Positions 23,614-34,427 of a stretch of DNA of 64,000 nucleotides are shown piece after piece. The notes under the pieces are model-generated. The model was not told the DNA's origin and did no database searches. It was given only the letters and a program-made list of their open reading frames with translations. Each line of letters starts with the position of its first letter. The stretch's first letter is position 1. The stretch comes from Paraescarpia echinospica (lineage: Eukaryota > Annelida > Polychaeta > Sabellida > Siboglinidae), in contig CM034533.1 of NCBI GenBank assembly GCA_020002185.1, positions 70,574,557 through 70,638,556 of the forward strand. The letters run 5' to 3'. Position numbers and translations under genes: made by a program.

Positions 23614-24335
23614 TAGAGATGAATCGTTAATTAATTTATGTTATACAATGCAATGGCAAGACATTACAATTGACACTTCAATGGATTATTAAGATGGACA
23701 CAACAAACCACTTCCTTGGAAACATCTATGGCGAGCACTTTAATGACTATATGTATTGAGCTGGAGAGTGACCTGAGACTAATATGCGATTGAGTCGAGT
23801 AAATTCAACCAGAAGGACTGTATGTGATGACGCGACTGGAACAAACACGGAAATGAGTTCACACGCTGAGGTCTTTGGAGCGACATGTCTAATTACGCGC
23901 TTCATAGACGATCTCACGATTGCAAATTGGAACGTTAGAATGATGAAAGACGGATAAGTGAACATCATACAATGGGAATGGGAACACTCGAGATTAAAAC
24001 AACGGGAACACACGAACGTAAAATGTGTTGTAGTGGCAACATTACAATCAGATTGCTACAAAACATATTTTCCAACAACGAAACGTGGTCTAGCTCAACA
24101 CAAATCGTTGAATGGTGTAACACATGTCCCGAACAACGAAATTGATGGTAAAGTTGAAGTGCAAAGGTCCACATTGTCAACACGATTTGATAAACGAGTA
24201 TACAGCAATAATACACCATAGCCGTTAACAATTACTTCACAGAGCTATGATTACATAAGCAATACAACTGCATGTATTATTGTTTACTTTGATAATTGTG
24301 TTGTTGTACATTCCTTTGATGTCTGTATGTTACAG

Positions 24336-24449
24336 TTTCAAATGGCTGCTCTGGGCATATCTGCAAAAACGGAGCCACCTGCGAAGTAATAAACTGGCAT
24401 AGTTACAATTGCATCTGCAGAGAGAATTATGGAGGCAAATACTGCGAAA
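24336..24449 (+). CDS. EGF-like domain exon 4 (phase 1-1)
   Basis: The acceptor TATGTTACAG precedes 114 bases and the donor GTAAGC follows. The module reads NGCSGHICKNGATC, then YNCICRENYGGKYCE, with six cysteines and the EGF spacing. There are 37 whole codons, phase 1-1. It ends in TGC GAA A before the donor, as do exons 6 and (with C for A) 7. Confidence 0.82.
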
Positions 24450-24554
24450 GTAAGCATAAGGTGTTTTAATATAGCACGCGCTTACCTACTAGTTAAACGC
24501 ACATAAAATGTGTTAACCCTTTGGAAAATATATCAAGTCTACAATAGAATTAGA

Positions 24555-24780
24555 ACAGGATATCAAATTAACCTTCCTGGACATGTTTGAAAAATTGTGG
24601 CTCTATTAACGTTCAATATGTGAACAGGGACTTGAACCACCAAATACAGCGTAACAAATCAGTGAGTATACCAGTATTAGACAGAGCAATACACATCTAG
24701 ATGGTTACATTACAAAGGCAGATCATTGCAAGAACGTTGTGAAAGTTACCAACTATAAACCAGGGACTTTTAACACCATA
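24555..24780 (+). pseudogene. Possible decayed EGF exon
   Basis: One frame reads TCLKNCGSINVQYV, and further on another frame gives a CKxRSLQERCES-like end, similar in shape to the start and end of an EGF module. There are in-frame stops and no convincing splice sites. It may be a relic of an exon duplication, or chance. Confidence 0.2.
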
Positions 24781-25596
24781 CGGCCATGGAAAAGAAGGTG
24801 GAACGTCACACCACAAAAAAAACAGCCGAAGTCGGCACGCAGTAGGTTTTCCCAATGCTAAAAAAATGACAAAATATTTAAGTCAAACAATTATATACCA
24901 GTCGTTATCACATCACACCCATTATATAAGAAGGCAACAGAAGAACGTGTCGAGTAGTATTTGACATACAATGTCCGTAATGTGAACAGCATTACATCGA
25001 TGAGACAGCAAAAGCCCTATCCACAAAGCTGAAGTAATACATATTATATCGCTAGCTCGTATCAGCCTGTGAATACAAGTAGACCACAGTCCGTCATAAT
25101 TATAAGAAAGACGGGAATACGTTGGACTATGAAGACACACATACACGAGAACAACGAAGAACGCCATCAAGATTCATCGGACGAAACTTGCTCGGAACCG
25201 AGATATTGAACAGAACATCCGATCAGTTGTTATGCCGCTTACGTCACATGACGCTGGTCATGTGTCACCCCCGCAGCTAGGGAAGCCATGCCGCTGTCGA
25301 AATATTCGAAAATAAAAAACAAACATATTGAGAGATAATTTAAACCATTAATGAATATTTCAATTGGTATATAACCGAACTATAAACGACTGAGATAGAG
25401 AGCATAGGCCACACCTTTGTATTTGCTAATATCTTAAATAAATATAAGATGGTACCTCTGTGACCTGTATTCCGGTGTCATCATACAGCCTAGTCCAATT
25501 ATGTGTGCTACTACGCCACCAGCGAGATCGGTTACAACTGTAGTTAGCAAAGGTGTAACTTCATACTCTAATGTCTTTGGTGCATATATATTGTAG

Positions 25597-25743
25597 AGTA
25601 TACGCGTTGTGAGGCTACCAACAACCCATGCAAAAATGGCGGTCACTGCGCCAGGATAAGACTAAGAAAACGACCAGATCATTGTGAATGCGATGATTAC
25701 AGATGCTCCTGCCCACCTGGTATCACTGGCCGCCACTGCGAGA
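25597..25743 (+). CDS. EGF-like domain exon 5 (phase 1-1, extra cysteines)
   Basis: The acceptor TATATTGTAG precedes 147 bases and the donor GTAAGT follows. There are 48 whole codons, phase 1-1. The module reads RCEATNNPCKNGGHCARIRL, then HCECDDYRCSCPPGITGRHC. It has eight cysteines rather than six; the added pair lies in the insert before the fourth canonical Cys. This is the best conserved consensus (NPCKNGGxC, CPPGITGRHCE) of the set. Confidence 0.85.
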
Positions 25744-27228
25744 GTAAGTTCGGTTTTCGCAAGTTTCTTCCACAAAATACATTTATCTTAGATACTTTCC
25801 TCGTTCCAATAAAAGCCAATCGTATTAGCGATGATTATTTATGCACACTGATCCTAGAGCAAAGACAAGTGGACAGTTGTTTCACTCAATAACCAATACA
25901 ACGTTCGTCGCTCAGTTTAGGCTACGTGAGGGATGTCTCTTGAACATGAGTAGTTATGGGAGCCAAACTATTTATGGTATCCGGCTCATAGCAAAACACT
26001 GACGGCACTATTTAACTACTTATGGGTCGATTTATTGGAACTCTATGTAAGCTAAGAACATTACTAAACGTACAAATGCATTTGAAAACAAGTATTATAG
26101 AAAGATAGTTATAATATATATGTATGTTATAATAGACATAACTTTGTTTACTAGAAAGGTATATATGAATACTTATTAGCATTAGTGACATTGTCAAATG
26201 TGTGGGTCTTCCCGGTGCATTACAGCCGAATTATACAAACAATTGTCGTAAATGTTATTTTGCGTTTCCTTTTATCTTAGTGTAGACGATACACTAATTA
26301 ATGTTAGTATTCAGCAACATTTAAAAGATACCTGTTGAAAAATATGTGATAGCTGAGTTGGGAGAAAAACTTCTTTGGTTTGTATCATTTGCGCTTTGGC
26401 TGCCAACACATGTCATGTGAGATTGGTTGCATGTTTTTTTGATATCACAATTCGACTCTACTTAATTGCTAGAGATACCCCGGAGACATTCATCACGTAG
26501 TCTGAAGTGACAACTTTATAGTGAGTGTACATATATACTGTCTATGCTTATTCTACGAAGTGGCTATTGTACTGTAAGTTCATACGTGGATTGGACTTGG
26601 TTAACGCAGCATTTTCAGTGATATCAATGGCAAAACAACATAGATTGCAGGACCTCGTTTGGTCGTTCTTTGTAATAAGGTAAGCTGGAAGTCAAAAATG
26701 AAATACACTATCATTAGAACCGTTTCCCTTGGACATGTTTCACAAATTGTTCCTATGATATATTCTTCAGACAATTATACACGTGCGAATAGAATGCAAT
26801 TGATAACAAATATAGTGTATTTGCTAACACGTGCTGATATGTCTAATGCGGTCTTTTCATAACTGGCGTAACTTCTTCGAAAGGAAATCAAACAATATAT
26901 GTTTGTTCTGATCTTGTTTTACTGGGGTGCCAGACCACAATCATCTTATATATTGCTTTGTGTATACCCTCTCAAGCTTATCTTCGTCCTTCTTAAGATA
27001 CGATCTCCTTGTAGGAAGTCATCCAAATGATGCCAAAGTATCAGTTTTGCAAGAATTTAATTAGCTTGTTGTGCTTATTCGTGATATTTCTCGTAGTTAG
27101 CCTGACAACGTAGTGGTCCTTACATAGCATATTATTGCCACGTTTTGTATTCTTGGTCTGTTTACAGGTCATAAGATTTTATAAACATTTCAAAATGTCA
27201 TTACGTTTGCCATTGTGTATCAATACAT

Positions 27229-27275
27229 TGTGTGCCAATACATTGTGTGCCAATACATTGTGTGCCAATACATAA
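27229..27275 (+). repeat. 15-base tandem repeat, about three copies
   Basis: The unit CAATACATTGTGTGC repeats three times (27229-27273), then trails off as CAATACATAATA. It lies just upstream of the Thr-rich linker exon. Confidence 0.9.
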
Positions 27276-27386
27276 TAAACACCACAAAATTATTAGTTAT
27301 GTAAAGAGCGTGCCACCAAATTTCATTTTCTTCAACTAAATGCTACTCGGCGGGGTTGGTTAATAATTCTGATAAATATTTCGCAG

Positions 27387-27446
27387 TTGGAGGAACTACG
27401 AAAACTGCTACGACTATCACACCTACCACAACAACATCCAAAACAG
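27387..27446 (+). CDS. Thr-rich linker exon (phase 1-1)
   Basis: The acceptor ATTTCGCAG precedes 60 bases and the donor GTTAGT follows. The 19 whole codons read GGTTKTATTITPTTTTSKT, and the borders are phase 1-1 like the EGF exons. A Thr-dense stretch of this kind is typical of an O-glycosylated, extended stalk between extracellular modules. Its phase would let it splice between EGF exons 5 and 6 without changing the frame. The donor is less ideal than the others. Confidence 0.65.
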
Positions 27447-27569
27447 GTTAGTGCAAGTGCAATTATGCCAATGTAATTGAAGGTGTGACAAATTTTGGTT
27501 TGTTGTTAGTTCTTTTCATATACACCCTGTTATGCTTAAGATTCAAAGAATATCTATATATACCCCGTG

Positions 27570-27576
<7 letters not shown>

Positions 27577-27609
<33 letters not shown>

Positions 27610-27656
27610 GTATAATATATATGAATATATATATATTATACATATATATATATTAT
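27577..27656. repeat. (TA)n-rich palindromic tract
   Basis: (TA)n followed by TATAATATATATGAATATATATATATTATACA, with CCCGTGGTGTGTA before and TACCTCACGGTGTAC after it, so the ends are roughly inverted too. No gene. Confidence 0.75.
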
Positions 27657-27892
27657 ACCTCACGGTGTACAGTTCTACTCTGCTAGCCACTTACATGTTT
27701 ATGAGGCAGGACATAACAATACTCGTGTCGATCGTTCGGGAGTGCTCCCTTAAACTTATTGTTTAATGTGTCTGCTGATGATTTACTGTTCAATGTGTAT
27801 GTTGCTTATTTATTGTTCAGGGTGATGCTTGTGAACATTTGACATGAACTTATAATAATGTCGCCATATATTCACTTCGGATCTTATTCCAG

Positions 27893-28009
27893 TTTCAGTT
27901 ATGGATGCGTGCCGCAACAACAAATGCAAACATGGGGCTACGTGTGAACGAAAATGCGACGATTATCAGTGCAAATGTGCAACAAATTATGTTGGTAAAT
28001 ACTGCGAAA
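27893..28009 (+). CDS. EGF-like domain exon 6 (phase 1-1)
   Basis: The acceptor TTATTCCAG precedes 117 bases and the donor GTAAGT follows. The module reads DACRNNKCKHGATCERKC, then YQCKCATNYVGKYCE. Seven cysteines are present; the extra one lies between the third and fourth canonical positions, so one Cys may be free or pair with another module. The 38 whole codons and phase match the neighbours. Confidence 0.82.
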
Positions 28010-28459
28010 GTAAGTATTATGTACATCTCACAAACTGTGAAACATTGTGGCAACCTAAAATTGTTGTGTCAACGAGATAGGATACCTCTGTAACGAAAAA
28101 TAATCTCTGTAATGCAAAGACGAAAGACTGAATGTTAGACAACTTGTTCGGTTGTGTACACCGTGTTCACGAATATATGCCAAAAATATACAAAATATAA
28201 TAATAGAAACCGTTAATGGTGGTTTCACCACTTGCAAAATATGCATGCATTGAGTTTAATATAGCGCAGTGCTTACACGGGAACTCGAATTTTTATTTTC
28301 ATGGAAACGTATATAAAGGGGTTATGGAAAAACTGGCTAAAATGGCTAAATACAATGATCGACGATAAAGTATAAGAGATGGCTTAATTTGTTTATTATC
28401 GAACACGTGTAAGGAAACGTTTACAGCAAAGTGTTCTGGACATTGTAATGAAACATAAA

Positions 28460-28535
28460 TACACGCACGTACGCACACACACGTACACGCGCAGACATGC
28501 ACGCGCGCACTCACACGCACACACACACACACACG
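28460..28535 (+). repeat. Interrupted (AC)n/(GC-AC) microsatellite
   Basis: CGCACGTACGCACACACACG followed by imperfect AC repeats inside the intron before EGF exon 7. Confidence 0.85.
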
Positions 28536-28657
28536 CACAAGCCAATGAACCTCGGGACATTTGTAGTTGTATCAAATGTCAAGCTGTCGTAGAGCTCGTA
28601 GAGCAATTCTTGAGTTATAATTTCGCTCATAATGCAAGCGATGTCTTCATGTTTCAG

Positions 28658-28771
28658 TTGCAAACCCTTGTCTGAGTAAGAAATGCAAATACGGTGCCAC
28701 GTGCAACACAAAAGAAGATGGCAGTTACTGGTGTGAGTGCAGAAAGGGATACAGCGGCCAGAACTGCGAAC
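28658..28771 (+). CDS. EGF-like domain exon 7 (phase 1-1)
   Basis: The acceptor ATGTTTCAG precedes 114 bases and the donor GTATGT follows. The module reads NPCLSKKCKYGATC, then YWCECRKGYSGQNCE, with six cysteines and the classic GYxGxxC ending. There are 37 whole codons, phase 1-1. Sequence between cysteines 2 and 3 (KCKYGATC) is close to exon 6 (KCKHGATC), which suggests tandem exon duplication. Confidence 0.85.
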
Positions 28772-28954
28772 GTATGTAAACAATCAGCCTTTCAAATTCA
28801 CAGCAACAATGTAGCGTTTAATAATGTAAATGACTAGCGCAAGTTTGCGAAAAAAATAGTTTGAAAAATTACCATTGTTATGAAATGTCATATTTTTATA
28901 TACATGTAATGTAATGTTACATGTATCTTGGTACCGTTTCTTCTGTTCTTGTAG

Positions 28955-29068
28955 TTGCTGATCCTTGTCGAAATAATCCCTGCAAGAAAGGGTCGACCTG
29001 TCGAAGTGTCGCCAAAGACAAGTACGAGTGTATCTGTAAGCAGGGCTACATTAACCCGGAAGACTATA
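28955..29068 (+). CDS. EGF-like domain exon 8, sixth cysteine missing
   Basis: The acceptor TGTTCTTGTAG precedes 114 bases and the donor GTAAGT follows. It reads DPCRNNPCKKGSTC, then YECICKQGYINPEDY. Five cysteines match the family but the sixth position is Tyr (TAT before the donor). Exon borders are otherwise normal. Either the module uses a Cys from the next exon or it is losing its fold. No later EGF exon, membrane segment or stop exon was found on this strand downstream. Confidence 0.75.
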
Positions 29069-29427
29069 GTAAGTCAAACAAAAGTAATGGGATAAGTTGA
29101 GGCACAATGCAGCATTGTGTAGCTTAATTCATCAAACGTTCACGAGAAGAAATGTTGGAATGCAGAATTGTAGCAATATTCACATATATGCATGCATACA
29201 AGCATAGATACATACGTACATACGTTTCAGAAAAGTTCCCCAACATGAAAATAATCAAGAGAAATCAGGGTTTTGACTTGAAGTTTTAATTTTCTGATCA
29301 ATGATGTCTGAGACATCGACATTCATAGCCAAACATTAACTGTACGCATTGCACATGTTGCTTAAATAATACAAAGCGTTTTAAAGTACTGATGGCGTAT
29401 ATTTCACTAAAATACAGCAGATATTAC

Positions 29428-29587
29428 CCATTTTTTGGGGAGAGCACTCAGCGATTCCATGGTACATATACAAAAGTAGGGTTCCCCAGAGAGCCCCGAC
29501 GAAGACGCATGCGTACAGCATCATTCCAGCCTTCCAACTAGTATAGCCCTGGAACCTGTTTGTCAACGTTTCGTGGGAATCGACCAT
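29428..29587 (-). CDS. Candidate exon with a transmembrane segment
   Basis: From an ATG at 29587 the minus strand is open for 53 codons: MVDSHETLTNRFQGYTSWKA, then the hydrophobic stretch MMLYACVFVGALWGTLLLYM, then HGIAECSPQKM. A GTAATA donor lies at 29427-29422. The layout (short polar N-terminus, one span) would suit a type II membrane protein. There is no strong promoter or partner exon in view. It could instead be a later exon of the - strand gene at 30838-32359, but the phase does not fit directly. Confidence 0.3.
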
Positions 29588-29599
29588 ATATATGTAAGT

Positions 29600-30210
29600 A
29601 AAAATGCGAAAACGTGTTGCAAAGACTTCTTCGGTTATGTCGGTCGTTTGTTTCTAAACCTTATTAGTTTGAGTAACTTTCATGTTTACCAACGTAGACT
29701 ATTATAGTTTATTCATATCTGGCAAGCATATTTTGTGAGATGAATAAAATGGCAAACGGCGTGTCCTATGCATTTTTGTTCCTTGCTGAAGAAAACAATA
29801 CGATGATGCAAAAGTGAATGTTTGTCATTAAATGGAGACGCAACTTTATGGACAATGTGAAAGACATTGGTGTTTATTACGTTTGCCACTGTTTTGGTTT
29901 AATTAGTGGTACACATTTGTATAATCTCCTAACGTTACGTTTTTGAGCCGCATACGACATGACAATAAACATTACGTGAATAGTTAACATAACTTACCTT
30001 CGTTATTACGACGTATTGTTGTTTTCATTGAAGCAAACATTATTGTCCTATGTACATCCGTGCTTCTGTAGACTTCGTCAAAGTTTACATTACACGTTTT
30101 TATCAGACAATTTCCTAACAAGCTATCTGTTTAAACATTGCTGTTATACACTATTCATGCTACAACACTCGATACATTGGCATATGTATTTGTTCCCTGC
30201 TGCTATGAAA
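29600..30210. other. Non-coding stretch, no gene seen
   Basis: No supported frame or known repeat. The 30 kb tandem repeat begins at its right edge. Confidence 0.35.
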
Positions 30211-30216
30211 TATGGC

Positions 30217-30359
30217 ACAATGGAGGCTAGAATGTTGTTTGTAACAAGACGACCAGTACATTCACAATGGAGGCTAGAATGTTGTTTGTAACAAGACGAC
30301 CAGTACATTCACAATGGAGGCTAGAATGTTGTTTGTAACAAGAAGACCAGTACATTCAC
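30217..30359 (+). repeat. 47-base tandem repeat, three copies
   Basis: The unit starts ACAATGGAGGCTAGAATG and ends CCAGTACATTC. Three nearly identical copies follow each other; the last has a single C-to-A change (AAGACG to AAGAAG). The near identity points to a recent origin. Confidence 0.93.
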
Positions 30360-30837
30360 AGAACGTTTCATTGTGGAATCAGTTTGACAAACAGGAGCAT
30401 GTGCGTGAGTCTCGGAATGATATTGCACGCTCTGTTGTTCCTCATTGATCCCTGTACAGGGGTGAGAGTCGGGTATAGTACTCTCGAACCACTCGCTCTG
30501 TTTTCTCTCCTTATCTTCCCGTCAGCAACCCCGTCCCTCCATCATTCACCCTCACCTGGTCGTCTCATGTTCCTCCTCACACAGTCTACCAATCTCAGTT
30601 GTGACTCTCCCCTTACACTGCGTTCTTTGTGTTGTTCCGCCTCTGCTCTCTCTGCCGGCATCCATCGTTGCCATCATTTAATAGATTAGCATTAAGAAGT
30701 GCAGAAGGTGCAGCACAGAGCATACTTCTTGACGTTTGACGTTCGGTCTCACTCGGCACCTGCAATATTTGTCTACTCCCATCTCACACATAATAAGTTC
30801 CCGGGTATCTCGAGCGTGTACAATTTCGATGACTCAC

Positions 30838-31034
30838 CTGCCTCCATATAGAAAAACCGGTCTTGTTGGCTGATACACGTTTTATCCAAGAGCCAGTTAA
30901 TTAATGTCTGATTTGCCAAAAGGTTTGAGGATGGTGATTTATGGGTTGGAAATGACCATAGAATCCCAATGTTCATACTTACTAAATTCAACTTGGGAGT
31001 TTTTTCTTCAGAATTTGCATCGAGAGTGAAGCCC
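30838..31034 (-). CDS. Unknown protein, exon 4 (minus-strand gene)
   Basis: An acceptor (TTATTTGAG) at 31036-31035 precedes 197 bases, with a strong donor GTGAGT at 30837-30832. Phase in is 2 and phase out is 1. It continues exon 3 (...CLSLR) with GFTLDANSEEKTPKLNLVSM, then NIGILWSFPTHKSPSSNLLA and DRFFYMEA. I do not recognise the family. Later exons of this gene are not identified. Confidence 0.42.
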
Positions 31035-31236
31035 CTCAAATAACATATAAGTTATTATGAATTGCATCGTATACAAAGGTGTCACATTTTGAATAAAGAG
31101 ATCCCACAATCACTAGGATTGGGATTAGTTTTATTTATTCCATATAACAACATATAAACCGGTATGTGGTCATACCCAAATTACGCACGATAAGATTTTC
31201 GAAAAATCGGAAACTCATTGCGTTTGTGGGTTGGTG

Positions 31237-31242
31237 GTACGG

Positions 31243-31293
<51 letters not shown>

Positions 31294-31312
31294 CATGCGT
31301 GCGTGTGTGCGT
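31237..31312 (+). repeat. (TG)n microsatellite
   Basis: Pure TG for about 50 bases, then GC-containing variants (GTGCATGCGTGCG). It lies in the third intron of the minus-strand gene. Confidence 0.95.
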
Positions 31313-31726
31313 GCCTACAAAAAGACACCTCTGATGTAAAGACGGGCATCTACTAGTTGTTTTTGAAATGTTGGATTTAGTTTTATATGTGTTACATATA
31401 ATAATTTGTGACGTTATGTGTGACCATGCCCATCCTGCACCTTGCCTTCGCGTTTGTGTGGCATATAAACGTGCAAATGTCCTATCATCTATGACACACG
31501 GATATGCACTACGCAAATTTTGTTCGGACAACACGAGGAACCTCACTTACATAGTTTTTATAAAGCATATTTTAACGACATAGCAGGTAATCCTTTATCA
31601 TTCGATCAATCGTGTATTATTGTTTCAAATCCGAAAATGTTCATTCCAACACGACATCTCTAGCACATAACAATACCGGTTTTGCTTTGAGTTTGATGTG
31701 CATACTGCACGTAGTGTCAAGCATAC

Positions 31727-31987
31727 CGGAGAGAGAGACATGCGTTGAAGGCGTTTGTTAACCAAAAGCCGTCAATGACAGGCACAGCAAGACGAAAATG
31801 TATTCCCCTCTCAATCATGTCGAACAGAATAACCTGAAAGAGCTGTGAGTTCGGTGAAATAACGACGTTGAACGAGCTGAGCGTTGTCTTCTGTGGGCCA
31901 TGCCTAGAGTTAAGCCAAGCGAACAAGTCCAACAAGATGGTCCATGGTATCTGACAGACTCCAATGTGCTCCATATATGCGTCAGGT
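31727..31987 (-). CDS. Unknown protein, exon 3 (minus-strand gene)
   Basis: The acceptor TTTTTCAATATTAG ends at 31988, and a GTATGC donor lies at 31726-31721. The 261 bases enter in phase 2 and leave in phase 2. It reads PDAYMEHIGVCQIPWTILLD, then LFAWLNSRHGPQKT, and later VILFDMIERGIHFRLAVPVI and DGFWLTNAFNA. The mix of hydrophobic and charged residues looks like a folded domain rather than a shadow frame, but I cannot name it. Joining exons 2, 3 and 4 keeps one frame. Confidence 0.45.
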
Positions 31988-32082
31988 CTAATATTGAAAA
32001 ATGTCCTTTATCCGATTGATTTTGTTATTGGCCTGGAGAACATCCTGTATAAAAGAATTGTTCAAACAAACAGAAAGTATAC

Positions 32083-32194
32083 AAAGTCGTGTCCGCCAGA
32101 TCCAGCCACCTCAAACTGCGCCTGGTTAGAGTTAAGTTATGGTCTATCGAAATTGTCCAGGGTATGTATCGAGTTGCTTGAGCCCGTGAACTGT
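32083..32194 (-). CDS. Unknown protein, exon 2 (minus-strand gene)
   Basis: The acceptor GAAATAG is followed by 112 bases, with a weak GTATAC donor at 32082-32077. Phase in is 1, matching exon 1. Phase out is 2, matching exon 3. It reads SSRAQATRYIPWTISIDHNL, then TLTRRSLRWLDLADTT. The flanking introns are short (98 and 95 bases). The acceptor has a poor pyrimidine tract, so this is the least certain of the four. Confidence 0.35.
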
Positions 32195-32292
32195 CTATTT
32201 CAATGCACGCACGTACGTACATACGCAACCGAGAGTAGGAGGCTAAGTCCCTCGCGGTAGGCCTAAATAACACTTGAATAATGTGTACTTAC

Positions 32293-32359
32293 AACATCGA
32301 TAGTTTATCATTAGTCTTTGCAACTCCAAGTACATTCGTTGTTGTTCTGTATTGCTCAT
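32293..32359 (-). CDS. Unknown protein, first coding exon (minus-strand gene)
   Basis: An ATG at 32359 opens 22 codons, MSNTEQQRMYLELQRLMINY and RC, and runs into a near-consensus donor GTAAGT at 32292-32287 (phase 1 out). The first exon lies just below a GC-rich, CpG-containing stretch (32400-32530), which is unusual in this AT-rich region and suits a promoter and 5' UTR. With the three exons downstream this gives about 212 codons in one frame. Confidence 0.45.
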
Positions 32360-32399
32360 TGCGCTGTAAAGTCGGATTCCGGGTTAATCCATAAATATT

Positions 32400-32530
32400 T
32401 CCTTTGCACCGAGTTGAAGTGGGAGGAAATGGCGCTATGCGACAGAGCCTTACGTCACTTCCGTAATCCCCGCCGCACACTCCGCCGCACGGCGCCACTG
32501 CTACCCGCCACTGCTAAATAAGATCCCGCG
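32400..32530 (-). promoter_or_regulatory. GC-rich putative promoter / 5' UTR
   Basis: This 130-base stretch is clearly richer in G+C and CpG than its surroundings (GCGGCGCCAC-type blocks, a TGACGTAAG CRE-like site near 32450). It lies directly upstream of the first coding exon of the minus-strand gene. No TATA box is evident. Function is inferred from position and composition only. Confidence 0.4.
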
Positions 32531-32628
32531 ACCCGGCTAGTGTGTAGTTGGACATAATAATTGTTATGTTGAAGCTGATCATGCAAAGGAGACACCGGAA
32601 TGTGTTGAGTGATCGGTGGGCTTAGCAA

Positions 32629-32770
32629 TATAATAATAATTATTAATAATAATTAATAATAATAATAAACTTATGGAGCGCATATTTCCCCAGGAATATG
32701 AACTCAGAGACATAACATACAAGAATCATTAGACAACATTTTTGAACAGACGAGCAAGAGTCATCATTAG
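32629..32770 (-). mobile_element. L2-like 3' tail remnant
   Basis: AATAATAATAA followed by ACTTATGGAGCGCATATTTCC and GAACTCAGAG has the layout of the tail at 44366-44430 and 14492-14560 (trinucleotide tract, AACTTC/ACTTAT, GCGC, GCTCAG). It is more diverged than the 14.5 kb copy. Confidence 0.5.
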
Positions 32771-32808
32771 AGCGAGGAACCGCCAAAGGTTAAGGTGGAA
32801 ATCAGGGT

Positions 32809-33895
32809 TGAAAAAATCGTGAATCTTTAAAAAAAAAAAATCAGATTTGTTTTATTTAAATCGGATGTTTTTTTATACTTTAACTTGGGGCTTTTGACTT
32901 TAAAAGATGCTTCCTTTTGAAGTCAAATTTTGGAAGCTTAACTGCATTCAGAAAGGGAATAGCTCAAATATCTGGAAGTGAGGAAACAATATATTATTTC
33001 AATACTGTTATTGTACTAAATGGAATCAGAACGGAATAAGTGAATTTACAAAATGTGCTTCATTGAAATAATGCACACGAACATTACATCCTCAACTTGT
33101 ACAATGTCACAAACAGTGTGTCCTCATATGTTCATTTGGCTTTACACCCAGTCTTTCCTGGAACCACACTTTTTACAAAATAAAGCCACACACAATCTGT
33201 TTTTCTTCCAGACATTGTGAATAAACACACATATGCAGTAGAACTTGTATAATTCGGCAGTGATCTATAGACAGTATTCGTAAGTCAACAGCTAGGTCTC
33301 TAATGCTGTGTTTGGCAACCACAGGTTCAGTACTGGGCCTTGAAATCATTGTAAACCTTTAATTATACCAATCCCAATTCAAGGCCTTGATATCCTTGAA
33401 TTCTGACTTGCAGCCTTGATTAAGTCTGGCCTTTGTTCAGTGCCTTCCTTGCTGATTTCAGCCTGAGACCCAGGTTGCATTTTCTGCGTATTTTGCATAA
33501 TCCATGGCACTGCTCTTGGCTACAATTGCCCGCTGACCCTGGTACCCTTGTTCATCAGTACCTCTCCCCTCCCCTCTGGCTAGGGGGGTGTGTCAGCTGG
33601 GGAGCACTTCTGCTGCCTATCAGCTTATCTGCTTATATTGCACAACAGTTGCCTATGGACCCTCTTTTTTATGACGCAAGGCTTCCTGTTCATTTAAATT
33701 GATCTTCCTTGACCAATCACTTTTTATGTGTATGGATGTTACATTATAATGAGACCTGTAGATGCACGAGGCACTCAAAGCATTCCACCCATATTCATAT
33801 AAATCAGCAATTAAAAAAATCAGAACAAAATCGTAAATCAATGATTTTTTGAGTGATTTAAATCATGATTTAAATAAAATTATTTAAATTAAACA
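32809..33895. mobile_element. Candidate non-autonomous element with AT-rich inverted ends
   Basis: The left end reads GGTTGAAAAAATCGTGAATC and then AAAAATCAGATTTG...TTTAAATCGG. The right end reads TGATTTAAATCATGATTTAA and then AATTAAACAACC. The outer GGTTG/CAACC and the ATTTAAATC blocks are inverted with respect to each other. No transposase is recognisable between them. Because these are low-complexity strings the evidence is weak. Confidence 0.35.
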
Positions 33896-33899
33896 ACCT

Positions 33900-34425
33900 T
33901 GGTGGGAGTGCAATTTAAAATAAATAAGTCTTGAATAATGTTTTTTACGAAAAGTGATAGGTAATTGAATTCAGATATAGAGAGAAGCTTCAGAGAAAAC
34001 ACGTTTGTCAATGCTAAACTTCGTAGTGTAAGGATAATATACTTCAATACCCTGCTATAGTTCTACCCATATGACAAATTTAAAATGAATAACAGATAAT
34101 TAGCTTTCAACCAAAATTAACCCTCTGGTGTACACTTCTTGGCGTTTTTACGGATATCCGTATATGGAAATTATATATATGTATGCGCCCCTGTCACATG
34201 CACCTTTCTGTGCAAGGCCAACTTAATGACATTTATTCACTAACACATATTAAACAACACCACATATACATAAAAACCACACCATATATACATACATCAA
34301 TACACAGCAAGCATGCCGGCCCCAACAGCATTGTTAAGCAATACCTACAATTTCTAAGCATATAACTTCCGAGACATCTACTTACTAACATGACTAATTA
34401 CATGACTGCACTATATTTACCACAA
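33900..34425. other. Non-coding stretch, no gene seen
   Basis: No frame or repeat that I can support. The strongly C-rich, repeat-bearing sequence of the YR element region begins after it. Confidence 0.35.
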
Positions 34426-34427
34426 CC

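Noticed and set aside
25434..25646. Minus-strand frame with hydrophobic segments opposite EGF exon 5
   Set aside because: It overlaps a well-supported EGF exon on the other strand and shows no family motif.
30384..30689. 101-codon plus-strand frame with Leu/Ser-rich sequence
   Set aside because: No motif or splice context, and a pyrimidine-rich base composition explains it.
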